Below, in pieces: positions 33,937-42,290 of a stretch of DNA of 64,000 nucleotides. The notes under the pieces were generated by a model. That model was not told the DNA's origin. It ran no database searches and worked only from the letters and a program-made list of their open reading frames with translations. The position numbers and the translations under genes are program-made. Source of the stretch: Streptomyces sp. NRRL F-5126 (lineage in GTDB: Bacteria; Actinomycetota; Actinomycetes; Streptomycetales; Streptomycetaceae); NCBI RefSeq assembly GCF_000721265.1, contig NZ_JOFZ01000004.1, forward strand, positions 186,001-250,000, in the 5' to 3' direction. Position 1 is the stretch's first letter. The number at the start of each line of letters is the position of its first letter.

Positions 33937-34977
33937 TCAGCCGCTCGATTCGACCGCGCGGCGTACGTCGTCGGCGTACGCCGCGGGCTGTTCCCAGGCC
34001 GCGAAGTGGCCGCCGGCAGGGTGTTCCACGTAGTGGCAGATGTTCAGGAACGCCTCGGCATAGCTTCGTGGCTCCGGTTTGGTGTCGTGCGCGAACACGG
34101 AGAGCACGGTCGGCGTGTCGATCCGGTCGGGGAAGGCGGCCGGTTCGGCATAGGCGGCGAAGGAGGTGCCGATCGTGCCGGTGACCCAGTAGGCGGTGAC
34201 CCAGGTGAGAAGCTCGTCCGGGGTGAAGGCCGACTCGTCGGACCAGGACTCCAGTTTCTCGACGATCCACGCCGCGAGCCCCGCGGGTGAGTCGCCGAGG
34301 GCGACGGCGAGTGTGTTCGGCCGAGTCGACTGCTCCGCGATGTACCCGCCCTCGGCTTTGAACCACTGAGCCGAGCGGCGGAGGTGGGCCGCCGCGTCGG
34401 GGGCGAGCTTCGCCGGGTCGGCGGTGAACGCGTGCTGCGGGGCGGTGTTCGTGAGGTGCAGGGCAGCCACCCGGTCCGGGTGTTCGGCCGCGAGGAGCTC
34501 CGCGACGGCGCCCCCCACGTCGCCGCCGGACAGCGTGTAGCGCCGATAGCCGAGGTGATCCATGGCGTCCGCGACGATCCCGGCGATCCGGTTGAACGAC
34601 ATACCCGGAACGGTGAGCGGGGCCGAGAACGGGAAGCCCGGCAGCGCGGGCACCACCACGTGCATGTCCGCGAGCAGGGGCAGAACGCGTTCGAACCGCA
34701 GCACCGAGTCGGGCCAGCCGTGCAGCAGCACGACAGCCGGGGCGTCCGGGTCCGCGGACCGCTGATGGATCACCCGCAGGTCGGTGCCGCCTGCCCGCAC
34801 CGTCACCCAGGGGTACGCGCCGATGCGGCGCTCGTGCACGCCCCAGTCGTACCCGTTCGCCCAGCGTTCGAGCAGCTCGTCGAGGCGGGTTCCGCTGATG
34901 CCGCGCGCCTCGTCGTCGCTCCACGGGGTGGTGACGCGCCGCGTCCGCCGGAGTCGTTCCCGTATCTCGTTGGTCAT
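33937..34977 (-). CDS. epoxide hydrolase (alpha/beta hydrolase, EHN type)
   Basis: A 346-residue epoxide hydrolase: oxyanion motif LHGWPDS (about 85-91), nucleophile Asp153 in GGDVGG, and catalytic His in GGHFAAWEQP. It is somewhat shorter than the enzyme at 5841-7004 at the N-terminus, where a compact segment (VTTPWSDDEARGISGTRLDE) replaces the long EHN start. It is divergent from a TetR gene; the two start codons are only 37 bases apart and lie inside a 22-bp inverted repeat, so mRNA leaders must be absent or extremely short. Substrate unknown. Confidence 0.87.
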   Translation of the reverse strand: MTNEIRERLRRTRRVTTPWSDDEARGISGTRLDELLERWANGYDWGVHERRIGAYPWVTVRAGGTDLRVIHQRSADPDAPAVVLLHGWPDSVLRFERVLPLLADMHVVVPALPGFPFSAPLTVPGMSFNRIAGIVADAMDHLGYRRYTLSGGDVGGAVAELLAAEHPDRVAALHLTNTAPQHAFTADPAKLAPDAAAHLRRSAQWFKAEGGYIAEQSTRPNTLAVALGDSPAGLAAWIVEKLESWSDESAFTPDELLTWVTAYWVTGTIGTSFAAYAEPAAFPDRIDTPTVLSVFAHDTKPEPRSYAEAFLNICHYVEHPAGGHFAAWEQPAAYADDVRRAVESSG

Positions 34978-35019
34978 GTGTATGAGCGTACACAAACTGT
35001 GTACGCTCATACACATGAC
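34973..35019. promoter_or_regulatory. perfect inverted repeat covering both divergent start codons
   Basis: Arms 34973-34994 and 34998-35019 are exact reverse complements of 22 bases around AAC. Each arm contains the start codon of one gene (CAT at 34975-34977; ATG at 35015-35017). The inner half TGTGTACGCTCATACACATG shows the likely TetR recognition sequence. Binding would block both promoters and both initiation regions. Confidence 0.85.
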
Positions 35020-35575
35020 TTACCGCAATGCGGCCGCCACCAAGCAGCGGATCCTTGAGCACGCGCAACGCCAGTTCGCCCAGCGCGGGTACGCGGCGGC
35101 CACGGTCAAAGGCGTGGCAGACGCGGCCGGGGTGTCGCCCAACCTCATCACGCGGTACTTCGGCGGCAAGGACGGCCTGTTCCTCGCGGCGACCCAGGTG
35201 CGGATTCCTGTCTCCAACCCTTTCGTCGGCGACCGCTCCACGCTGGGTTCACGTCTCGCGGCGAGCATCGTGCAGCGCTGGTTCAGCGACCCCGGAGAGG
35301 ATCCGCTGCTGGTGCTTCAACGCGCATCCGGGGAACGCCCGGAGGCCGCGGAGGCGCTGGCCGCCTTCCTCGACACGAACTCGCTGGAGCCGCTGCACCA
35401 CTACCTGCGCGACAGCAGCCTTGACGACACGGACGCCCGCGGACGAGCCGCGGCGATCGACGCCTTCGTGCTCGGGGTCTCCACGCGCCGCCGTGTCCTG
35501 CGTTCCGAACTCGGCCACCCGGCTGATCTCCAGGCGTGGCTGAGCGCCGCCATCCAGCGCCTCGCCGACGGGTGA
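35015..35575 (+). CDS. TetR-family regulator
   Basis: A 186-residue TetR repressor: helix-turn-helix at about 8-52 (TKQRILEHAQRQFAQRGYAA, VADAAGVSPNLITRYFGGKD), then a helical ligand domain (LLVLQRASGERPEAAEALAAF). The start is ATG 35015; it lies within the operator and no ribosome binding site precedes it, so it is probably translated from a leaderless mRNA. It presumably represses the divergent epoxide hydrolase and itself. It converges on the DeoR gene. Confidence 0.87.
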   Translation: MTYRNAAATKQRILEHAQRQFAQRGYAAATVKGVADAAGVSPNLITRYFGGKDGLFLAATQVRIPVSNPFVGDRSTLGSRLAASIVQRWFSDPGEDPLLVLQRASGERPEAAEALAAFLDTNSLEPLHHYLRDSSLDDTDARGRAAAIDAFVLGVSTRRRVLRSELGHPADLQAWLSAAIQRLADG

Positions 35576-35581
35576 CGCGCG

Positions 35582-36340
35582 TCAGACCGAGGTCACCGGG
35601 ACCCCCGCGGCCGCTATGCGCTCCAGTTCCTCCTGCGCGGCCTCGCCGTCCGTCACGAGGTGCCCGACCGCCGCCAGCGGGCAGATCTTCGCCAGCGTGA
35701 CCTTGCCGATCTTCGAGCTGTCCGCGACGACCACCGTGCGGCTGCTGCTGTTGGTGAAGGCGCGGTCGGTCGCGGCCTCCAGCTGGTCGTGCGTGGTGCA
35801 GCCGTGCGCGGCACTGATGCCGTCGACGCCGAGGAACGTCACATCGGTGTGGTATTCGGTGAGCGCCTTCTCCGCGGTGGGGCCGACCAGTTCGTAGCTC
35901 TCGGTGCGCGCGGTGCCACCGATGACGACGAGGGTGACGTCCTTGTGCAGGACCAGCTCCGCCGCGATGTTCACCGCGTTGGTGACGATGGTGACCGGGC
36001 CGCGCTCGGCGAGCAGCCGGGCGATCTCCGTCGCTGTCGACCCGCCCGTCATCCCGACCACCGCGCCCGCCGGCACCAGCGCGGCCGCGGCGCGGGCGAT
36101 GGCCAGTTTCTCCGGCCTGCGCCGCTCGCTGCGGTACTGCAGTGGTGCTTCGAGGCCGATGTTCCCCACCGCCGCACCGCCGTGTGTACGCCGCAGGAGG
36201 TTGAGGGCGTGCAGGTGCTGGAGATCGCGCCGCACCGTGGCCCCTGAGACATGCAGCAGCCGGGACAACTCCTCGACGCCCACGCTGCCCTTCGCGGAGA
36301 CATGCTCAAGGATGCGCGCATGGCGCTCAGTTCTCAGCAT
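35582..36340 (-). CDS. DeoR-family regulator
   Basis: A 252-residue sugar-metabolism repressor. The N-terminal HTH_DeoR domain (RHARILEHVSAKGSVGVEEL, VSGATVRRDLQHLHALNLLR, THGGA) and the C-terminal DeoR ligand domain (VGMTGGSTATEIARLL, VVIGGTARTESYELVGP, FLGVDGISAAHGCTTHD) are both complete. Such proteins bind sugar phosphates (known). It is divergent from the sugar ABC/alpha-galactosidase operon and probably controls it. Confidence 0.88.
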   Translation of the reverse strand: MLRTERHARILEHVSAKGSVGVEELSRLLHVSGATVRRDLQHLHALNLLRRTHGGAAVGNIGLEAPLQYRSERRRPEKLAIARAAAALVPAGAVVGMTGGSTATEIARLLAERGPVTIVTNAVNIAAELVLHKDVTLVVIGGTARTESYELVGPTAEKALTEYHTDVTFLGVDGISAAHGCTTHDQLEAATDRAFTNSSSRTVVVADSSKIGKVTLAKICPLAAVGHLVTDGEAAQEELERIAAAGVPVTSV

Positions 36341-36946
36341 GCCCGCAGCATAGCCATTCGCACTCGTCGGAGCCTCTCAATAGAGATCCCACGGCCGCAC
36401 AGAGGACGTTTTCCCCTCGTGACGGCCCCAATCCAGTGCGCAGTTCTGATCAGATTCGAACCCTTGACATGACGAATACTGCTCGATTTACTGCTGGCGA
36501 CGCCGCACCAGTGGTCGGCGTCAGAGGTACGCCCAGCCGGTGGACGGTGTGATGCCGCGAGCCCGGACAAAGTCGCCAGGGCGGTGGTCGACACCGCCCG
36601 AGGCGGGGACGTGCCCGCCACCGCCGGAGCTCGATGATGAACGTCCGCCTCCTCCCGGGGTCCCGCCGCCCCTGCGCCCGCCGCCGGTGCACGCGGGGGT
36701 CGCGCAGCGCCCCTGCTGCCCGCCGCGCCGACCACGTCGGCGACCACCCGTAGCCGGGCCGCGGGCCCTTCCCGCCGGCGTCCACGTACCGGGGCCCTGT
36801 TTCGCGCCGCCGTCCCCGTGGTGCCACCGTGCCGGCGCCCACGGAAGCCCGCGGCAGCACGCCGCGCAGCGCCGCACCGTACCGTTCCGCCGCCCGGGCC
36901 ACGCCCGTCCCCGACCCGCGCTTTTCGATCCCCACCTGGAGGTCCA
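36341..36946. other. 606-bp divergent regulatory region / long leader
   Basis: No supported gene. A promoter candidate lies at 36464-36492. From there to the first sugar-ABC gene is an unusually C-rich, purine-poor stretch of about 450 bases with no protein-like frame, probably a long 5' leader. A symmetrical element GTTC-N11-GAAC around TGATCA is near 36443-36461 and might be the DeoR operator. Confidence 0.5.
36464..36492 (+). promoter_or_regulatory. promoter candidate for the sugar ABC operon
   Basis: -35 TTGACA (36464-36469), 17-base spacer, -10 TTTACT (36487-36492). Transcription would start near 36499, leaving a leader of about 450 bases. Confidence 0.5.
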
Positions 36947-38266
36947 GTGGCACTCGGCCAGCACCATCCCGCCCTGCATCCGCGCCGCAGCGTGCTGCTC
37001 GCCGGTTCGGGGGCCGCCGCGACCGCCCTCCTCGCCGGGTGCGGCGGCGGCGTGAGCGACGGTGTGAGCCCCGACGGCTCGGTCACGATCAACATGTGGC
37101 ACGGCCAGACCGACACCGGTCTTGCGGCCATCAAGCGCCTGGTGGCGCGGTTCACCCGCCTCCACCCGCACATCCGCGTGGACCTCAGCGGGGGCGTGCT
37201 GGCCGACGCGATGCTCCAGAAGGTCACCGCGGCCCTGGCCTCCGGCTCCTACCCCGACATCGCCTACATCTTCGGCTCCGACCTTGCCGGCGTGGCCCGC
37301 AGCCCGCAGGTCGTCGACCTGACCGACACGGTGCACTCCGCGCCCACGCCCTGGAAGAACTACTGGGGACCCGCCAGGGAGGCCGTCACCATCAACGGGC
37401 GCGTACGCGCCTCGCCCGCGCTCCTCGACTCACTCGCCGTGGTGTGCAACAAGAAGCTGTTCCGCCAGGCAGGCGTCGACCTGCCCGAAGCGGGCTGGAC
37501 CTGGCGGGACTTCGTCGACGTCGCCCACCGCCTCACAGACTCGGGGCGCGGCACGTTCGGCACCGGCTGGCCAGGTGTGGGGGACGAGGACACCGTCTGG
37601 CGGCTGTGGCCGATGGTGTGGGACCTCGGCGGGGACGTCATCGGCGCGGACGGGCGCAGCATCGGCTTCGAGGACTCCGGCGCCCGTGCCCTGGAGACCG
37701 TGCAGGCACTCGCGCGCGCCAAGAGCGTCTACATCGACCCCAAGCCCGGCAGCGAGCAGATGTACCAGGTCTTCGCGTCCGGCCGCATGGGCATGGTCGT
37801 CACAGGACCTTGGCAACTCCCCGACATCCGCCAGGCGAAGATCGACTACGCGGTGGTGCCGCTGCCGAGCTACAGCGGCAAGCCCGTCACCATATCCGGC
37901 CCCGACACCTGGACGGTCTTCGACAACGGGAGCGCGCGTTCGAAGGCAGCCCGCACCTTCGTGTCCTGGCTCGCCCAGCCCGACCAGGACGTGCACTGGG
38001 ACATCGAGGCAGGCAGCCTGCCGCTGAGCCGGCGCAGCGAGGACGAGCCCACCTGGCGGGCGCACGCCGCCGCGACCACCGGGCTCGACGTCTTCACCAA
38101 GGCGCTCGACTCGGCGCGCGTGCGCCCCGCACATCCCGCCTACGCACAGGTGTCCACGGCGCTCGGCCAGGCCATCGTGGCCGTGCTGCTCGGCAAGAGC
38201 AGCCCGGCGCAGGCGATGCGCCGCTGCGCCTCCGAGGCCAAGGCCGCCCTCGTCATCCCGCGTTGA
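36947..38266 (+). CDS. ABC sugar-binding lipoprotein (family 1)
   Basis: A 439-residue extracellular solute-binding protein. The signal (HPRRSVLLAGSGAAATALL) ends in the lipobox LAGC. The mature protein has the family-1 pattern (INMWHGQTDTGLAAIKRLVA, FTRLHPHIRVD, PDIAYIFGSDL, GMVVTGPWQLPDI). It should bind an oligosaccharide, most likely an alpha-galactoside given the GH4 gene in the same operon (inference). The start is GTG 36947 with GGAGG four bases upstream. Confidence 0.88.
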   Translation: MALGQHHPALHPRRSVLLAGSGAAATALLAGCGGGVSDGVSPDGSVTINMWHGQTDTGLAAIKRLVARFTRLHPHIRVDLSGGVLADAMLQKVTAALASGSYPDIAYIFGSDLAGVARSPQVVDLTDTVHSAPTPWKNYWGPAREAVTINGRVRASPALLDSLAVVCNKKLFRQAGVDLPEAGWTWRDFVDVAHRLTDSGRGTFGTGWPGVGDEDTVWRLWPMVWDLGGDVIGADGRSIGFEDSGARALETVQALARAKSVYIDPKPGSEQMYQVFASGRMGMVVTGPWQLPDIRQAKIDYAVVPLPSYSGKPVTISGPDTWTVFDNGSARSKAARTFVSWLAQPDQDVHWDIEAGSLPLSRRSEDEPTWRAHAAATTGLDVFTKALDSARVRPAHPAYAQVSTALGQAIVAVLLGKSSPAQAMRRCASEAKAALVIPR

Positions 38267-38277
38267 GGAGCGTTTCG

Positions 38278-39228
38278 ATGTCCGCACTGCCCACCCCGTT
38301 CACGCTCCCCGACCACGAGCGCCAACTGCGCGCCAAACGCCGCGGCCGCCGCCGCGAGTCCGCCACCGCCTGGGGGTTCGTCCTCCCCGCCGTACTGATC
38401 ATCATCGGTCTCAGCGTCGTGCCCGTCATCTGGTCGCTTCTGCTGTCGTTCCGGGCGGACGACCTGGTCACGCCGAGCCACTGGGTCGGGCTCGACAACT
38501 ACCGCGCGCTGACCGAGGACCCGCACTTCAGCCAGGCCGTCGGCAACACACTGCTCTACACGGTGCTCTACGTGCCGCTGAGCATCGTCCTCGGCCTGCT
38601 GCTCGCCCTGGTGCTGAACCGCCGCATCAAACTCGTCGGGCTGTACCGGACGCTGATCTTCGTCCCGTTCATCATCTCCGAGACGGCGCAGGGCGTGTTG
38701 TTCTCCTTCATCCTCGACCCCCAGTTCGGTGCGGCCAACTCCGTGCTGAACAAGCTCGGCCTGCCCTCCCAGGGCTTCCTCACGGATCCGAACCAGGCGC
38801 TCCCCGTCCTCGTTGCCGTCTCGCTGTGGAGCGGCACCGGGTTCTGCGTGGTCATCTACCTCGCGGCGCTTCAGGACGTGCCGCAGAACCTGATCGAGGC
38901 GGCGAAGCTGGACGGGGCGGGCCGCCGGCACCTGCTGCGCCACGTCGTCCTGCCGACGCTCACCCCGGTCAGTGTGTTCCTGGTGATGTGGCAGACACTC
39001 CAGTCCCTCCAGGTGTTCGACCTGGTGTACGTCACCACCAAGGGCGGGCCACTCGGCTCGACCACCGTCATCGTCTACTTCATCTGGGAGCAGGCGTTCA
39101 AGAACTTCACCGCCGGCTACGGGGCGTCGGCTGCCTACGTCCTCGCACTGGCCCTGCTGGTGGTCGGAGGAGCCATGCGGCTGGCCAGGCGCCGCAAGTC
39201 CGCCACCGCCGAGGGAGCAGCCCGATGA
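38278..39228 (+). CDS. ABC sugar permease (MalF/UgpA type)
   Basis: A 316-residue membrane protein with six predicted segments; the EAA loop is EAAKLDGAGRRHLLRHVVLP. A basic N-terminal tail (RQLRAKRRGRRRES) precedes the first helix. It forms the permease pair with the next gene, overlapping it by four bases (ATGA). No dedicated ATPase is encoded here, so a shared MsiK-type ATPase elsewhere would energise it, as is usual for Streptomyces sugar importers (known). Confidence 0.9.
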   Translation: MSALPTPFTLPDHERQLRAKRRGRRRESATAWGFVLPAVLIIIGLSVVPVIWSLLLSFRADDLVTPSHWVGLDNYRALTEDPHFSQAVGNTLLYTVLYVPLSIVLGLLLALVLNRRIKLVGLYRTLIFVPFIISETAQGVLFSFILDPQFGAANSVLNKLGLPSQGFLTDPNQALPVLVAVSLWSGTGFCVVIYLAALQDVPQNLIEAAKLDGAGRRHLLRHVVLPTLTPVSVFLVMWQTLQSLQVFDLVYVTTKGGPLGSTTVIVYFIWEQAFKNFTAGYGASAAYVLALALLVVGGAMRLARRRKSATAEGAAR

Positions 39229-40121
39229 CCGCGACCACCACCACCCCGGCGAGCGATGTCCACCCGCACACCCCGGCGCCCGCGGCCGGACCCCGCCCAC
39301 GCCGCCGGTTGCTGCCGTTCAGCAAGTGGCACCTGCTGCTGGCACCGCTGGGCATCATCTTCGCGCTGCCCATGGTCTGGCTCGTCCTCAGCTCCGTGAT
39401 GAGCGACGCGGAGATCAACAGGTTCCCGCCCGCGCTGTGGCCCTCGGGGATCCACCTCGACGGCTACCGCTACGTGCTCGGCAATGCCATGTTCCCGCGG
39501 TGGTTCGCCAACTCGCTGATCGTCTCGGCCGTCGCCGTCGCCTCCAACCTCGTCTTCGGCTCGCTGGGCGGCTACGCCTTCGCGCGTATGAGGTTCGCCG
39601 GCTCCCGCGTCCTGCTCGTGCTGATGCTTGCGACGATGGCGATCCCCTTCCAGCTGACCATGATCCCCACGTTCCTGGTCATGAAGAAGCTCGGGCTGAT
39701 CGACACACTCGGCGCGCTGATCGTGCCTTCCCTGGTGACACCGTTCGCGGTGTTCCTGCTGCGGCAGTTCTTCCTCTCCCTGCCCAGGGAACTGGAGGAG
39801 GCCGCCTGGATCGACGGATGCTCACGGTTGCGGGTGCTCTTCCGCATCGTGCTGCCACTGTCACGGCCCGCCCTCGCCACCGTCGCCGTCCTCACGTTCC
39901 TTTCCACATGGAACGACCTGACGTGGCCACTGATCGCCATCAACCACGACACGCACTACACACTGCAACTCGGCCTGACCACGTTCCAGGGCCAGCACCA
40001 CACCAAGTGGTCCGCCGTCATGGCGGGCAACGTCATCACCGTGCTGCCCGTCCTGCTCGCCTTCCTCGGCGCCCAGAAGTCGTTCATCCAGTCCATCACC
40101 TCCAGCGGCCTCAAGGGCTGA
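39225..40121 (+). CDS. ABC sugar permease (MalG/UgpE type)
   Basis: A 298-residue partner permease with six membrane segments and the EAA loop EAAWIDGCSRLRVLFRIVLP. It has a Thr/Pro-rich N-terminal tail and the conserved end QKSFIQSITSSGLKG typical of MalG-like proteins. Its start overlaps the previous stop, and the GH4 gene follows after 31 bases. Confidence 0.9.
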   Translation: MTATTTTPASDVHPHTPAPAAGPRPRRRLLPFSKWHLLLAPLGIIFALPMVWLVLSSVMSDAEINRFPPALWPSGIHLDGYRYVLGNAMFPRWFANSLIVSAVAVASNLVFGSLGGYAFARMRFAGSRVLLVLMLATMAIPFQLTMIPTFLVMKKLGLIDTLGALIVPSLVTPFAVFLLRQFFLSLPRELEEAAWIDGCSRLRVLFRIVLPLSRPALATVAVLTFLSTWNDLTWPLIAINHDTHYTLQLGLTTFQGQHHTKWSAVMAGNVITVLPVLLAFLGAQKSFIQSITSSGLKG

Positions 40122-40152
40122 CAAGCTGTTGCCAACAGAACGAGAAAGAGCA

Positions 40153-41463
40153 ATGACCGCAAAGAAGATCGTGTTCATCGGCGCGGGCAGCGTCGTCTTC
40201 ACCCAGGGCCTCCTGGCGGACATCTTCGCCTTCCCCGAGTTGAAGGACGTGCACATCGCCCTGCACGACATCGACGCGGAGCGGCTTGCCACCGCGCACG
40301 GAGCCGCCCGCTTCATCGCGGGCGAGCGGCAGGCGTCCCCCCGCATCACCGCCCACGCCGACCGGCGTGAGGCGCTGGAGGGAGCCGACTTCGTCATCAA
40401 CATCGTCCAGGTGGGCATGCGCGAGGCGACCAGGACCGACTTCGAGGTCCCCGCGCGCCACGGCGTGCGCCAGACCATCGGGGACACACTCGGTGTCGGC
40501 GGCATCTTCCGCGCACTGCGCACCTTCCCGCTGCTCAAGGCGCTCGGCGAGGACATCGCCGCCGTCTGCCCGGACGCCTGGCTGCTCAACTACACCAATC
40601 CGATGGCGATGAACATCCAGTACCTGGCGCGGGCCACGGGACTGACCCGCGTGGTCGGCCTGTGCCACTCGGTGTTCTGGACGATGCACGACCTGGCGGA
40701 ACTCGTGGGTGTGCCCTTCGAGGAGGTCAGGTACCACGCGGCGGGCGTCAACCACCAGGCGTGGGTGCTGCGCTTCGAGCACGACGGCGAGGACCTCTAC
40801 CCGCGCCTGGACGAGCTGATCGCCGGCGACGCCCAACTGCGGCGCAGGGTACGCGTGGACATGTACCGACGGCTCGGCTACTACCCGACCGAGACCAGCG
40901 AGCACTCCAGCGAGTACGTGCCGTGGTACCTGCACCACGACAGCGAGATCGACCGGCTGCGCCTGTCCGTCGGCGAGTACCTCGGCATCGTCGACGAGAA
41001 CGTTGCCGCCTACGAGGAGACCCGCAGGGCGCTCGCCGCCGGTGAGCCACTCGCCTTCGAGTCCACCATGGAGTACGCGCCGCAGATCATCCACTCCATC
41101 ACCACCGGCACACCGCGCACGGTCTACGGAAACGTCCCGAACCACGGACTCATCGACAACCTGCCGTCCGACGGCACGGTCGAAGTGCCCTGCCTCGTCG
41201 ACGCACTGGGCGTCCAGCCCACGCGCGTCGGGGCACTCCCGCCGCAGTGCGCGGCACTCAACCGCACGTACCTGTCCATGAACGACCTCGTCGTACGAGC
41301 CGCCGTCGAGGACGAGCCCCGGCACATCAGGCACGCGGCCATGACCGACCCGTCGACCGCGGCCACGCTGACCGTGGAGGCCATCTGGGACCTGTGCGAC
41401 GACATGGTGCGCGCCCACGGCGACCTGCTCCAGCCCTCGCTGCGCGCGACGCTCGGGCGCTGA
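40153..41463 (+). CDS. GH4 alpha-galactosidase (MelA-type)
   Basis: A 436-residue cytoplasmic glycosidase of family GH4. It has the N-terminal NAD-binding motif FIGAGSVVFTQGL (about 8-20), the metal-binding Cys in GLCHSVF (about 175) and the His in AGVNHQAW (about 200). These enzymes work by an NAD/Mn redox mechanism (known); the sequence best fits alpha-galactosidases (MelA/LplD branch). Its place after the sugar importer suggests intracellular cleavage of imported melibiose- or raffinose-like sugars. GAAAGAG precedes the ATG, and a strong terminator follows. Confidence 0.87.
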   Translation: MTAKKIVFIGAGSVVFTQGLLADIFAFPELKDVHIALHDIDAERLATAHGAARFIAGERQASPRITAHADRREALEGADFVINIVQVGMREATRTDFEVPARHGVRQTIGDTLGVGGIFRALRTFPLLKALGEDIAAVCPDAWLLNYTNPMAMNIQYLARATGLTRVVGLCHSVFWTMHDLAELVGVPFEEVRYHAAGVNHQAWVLRFEHDGEDLYPRLDELIAGDAQLRRRVRVDMYRRLGYYPTETSEHSSEYVPWYLHHDSEIDRLRLSVGEYLGIVDENVAAYEETRRALAAGEPLAFESTMEYAPQIIHSITTGTPRTVYGNVPNHGLIDNLPSDGTVEVPCLVDALGVQPTRVGALPPQCAALNRTYLSMNDLVVRAAVEDEPRHIRHAAMTDPSTAATLTVEAIWDLCDDMVRAHGDLLQPSLRATLGR

Positions 41464-41476
41464 CGGGCCACACTGA

Positions 41477-41516
41477 AGCGGAGGGGGCGTGGCACAGCCG
41501 CCACGCCCCCTCCGCT
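41477..41516 (+). terminator. intrinsic terminator, possibly bidirectional
   Basis: A 17-bp perfect stem (41477-41493 with 41500-41516) with a six-base loop, between the convergent GH4 and arabinofuranosidase genes. Confidence 0.85.
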
Positions 41517-41529
41517 GTATCGCGCCTGG

Positions 41530-42290
41530 TCAGCCGAGCGTGAACTTCTGGGCGGTGGAGTTGTTGCAGTCCCAGATCTGCAGGCGGGTGCCGTTGGCGG
41601 TCGCGCCGCTCGGGGAGTCGAGGCAGCGTCCCGACTGCGGGTTCAGCAGCGAGCCGTCGCTCCGCTGCTGCCACACCTGACCACCCGCGCCGTCACAGTC
41701 CCACAGTTCGACCTGGGTGCCGTTGGCGGTGCCGTTGCCGTCGATGTCGAGGCAGCGGCCCAGGGTCCGCAGCGTGCCGTTCGTGTTGTGGAACCAGTGC
41801 TGGTCGACTGCCCAGCTCTGGCAGCCCCACAGTTGCACAGGGGACCCGTTGGAGCCGGTGTCGTCCGCCGCGACGTCGACGCAGGTGTTGCCGGGGGCGG
41901 TGATGGGGCTGCCGCCGTTGACGGTGAACTTCTGTGCGGCGGAGTTGTTGCAGTCCCAGATCCGCAGCCGGGTGCCGTTGCCGGTGGCGCCGTTGGGCGA
42001 GTCGAGGCAGCGTCCGGACTGCGGGTTGAACAGCGATCCGTCGGAGCGCTGCACCCATTGCTGGCCGCCCACGCCGTTGCAGTCCCACAGCTCGACCTGG
42101 GTGCCGTTGGCGGTGCCGTTGCCGTCGATGTCGAGGCAGCGCCCGATGGTGGACAGCGAACCGTCGGCGTTGTGCCGCCAGTGCTGGTCCTCCGCGTACG
42201 ACTGGCAGTCCCACAACTGCACGGCCGTGCCGTTGACACCGGTGTCGTCGGCGGCCACGTCCACGCACTTGCCGCCCGGTCCCGTGATCG
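41530..42290. repeat. tandem duplication of the ricin-B module coding sequence
   Basis: The two CBM13 segments, about 41533-41895 and 41910-42280, are near-identical at the protein level over long blocks, and the DNA is also very similar (for example GCCGTTGCCGTCGATGTCGA occurs in both). Limits are approximate. Confidence 0.7.
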
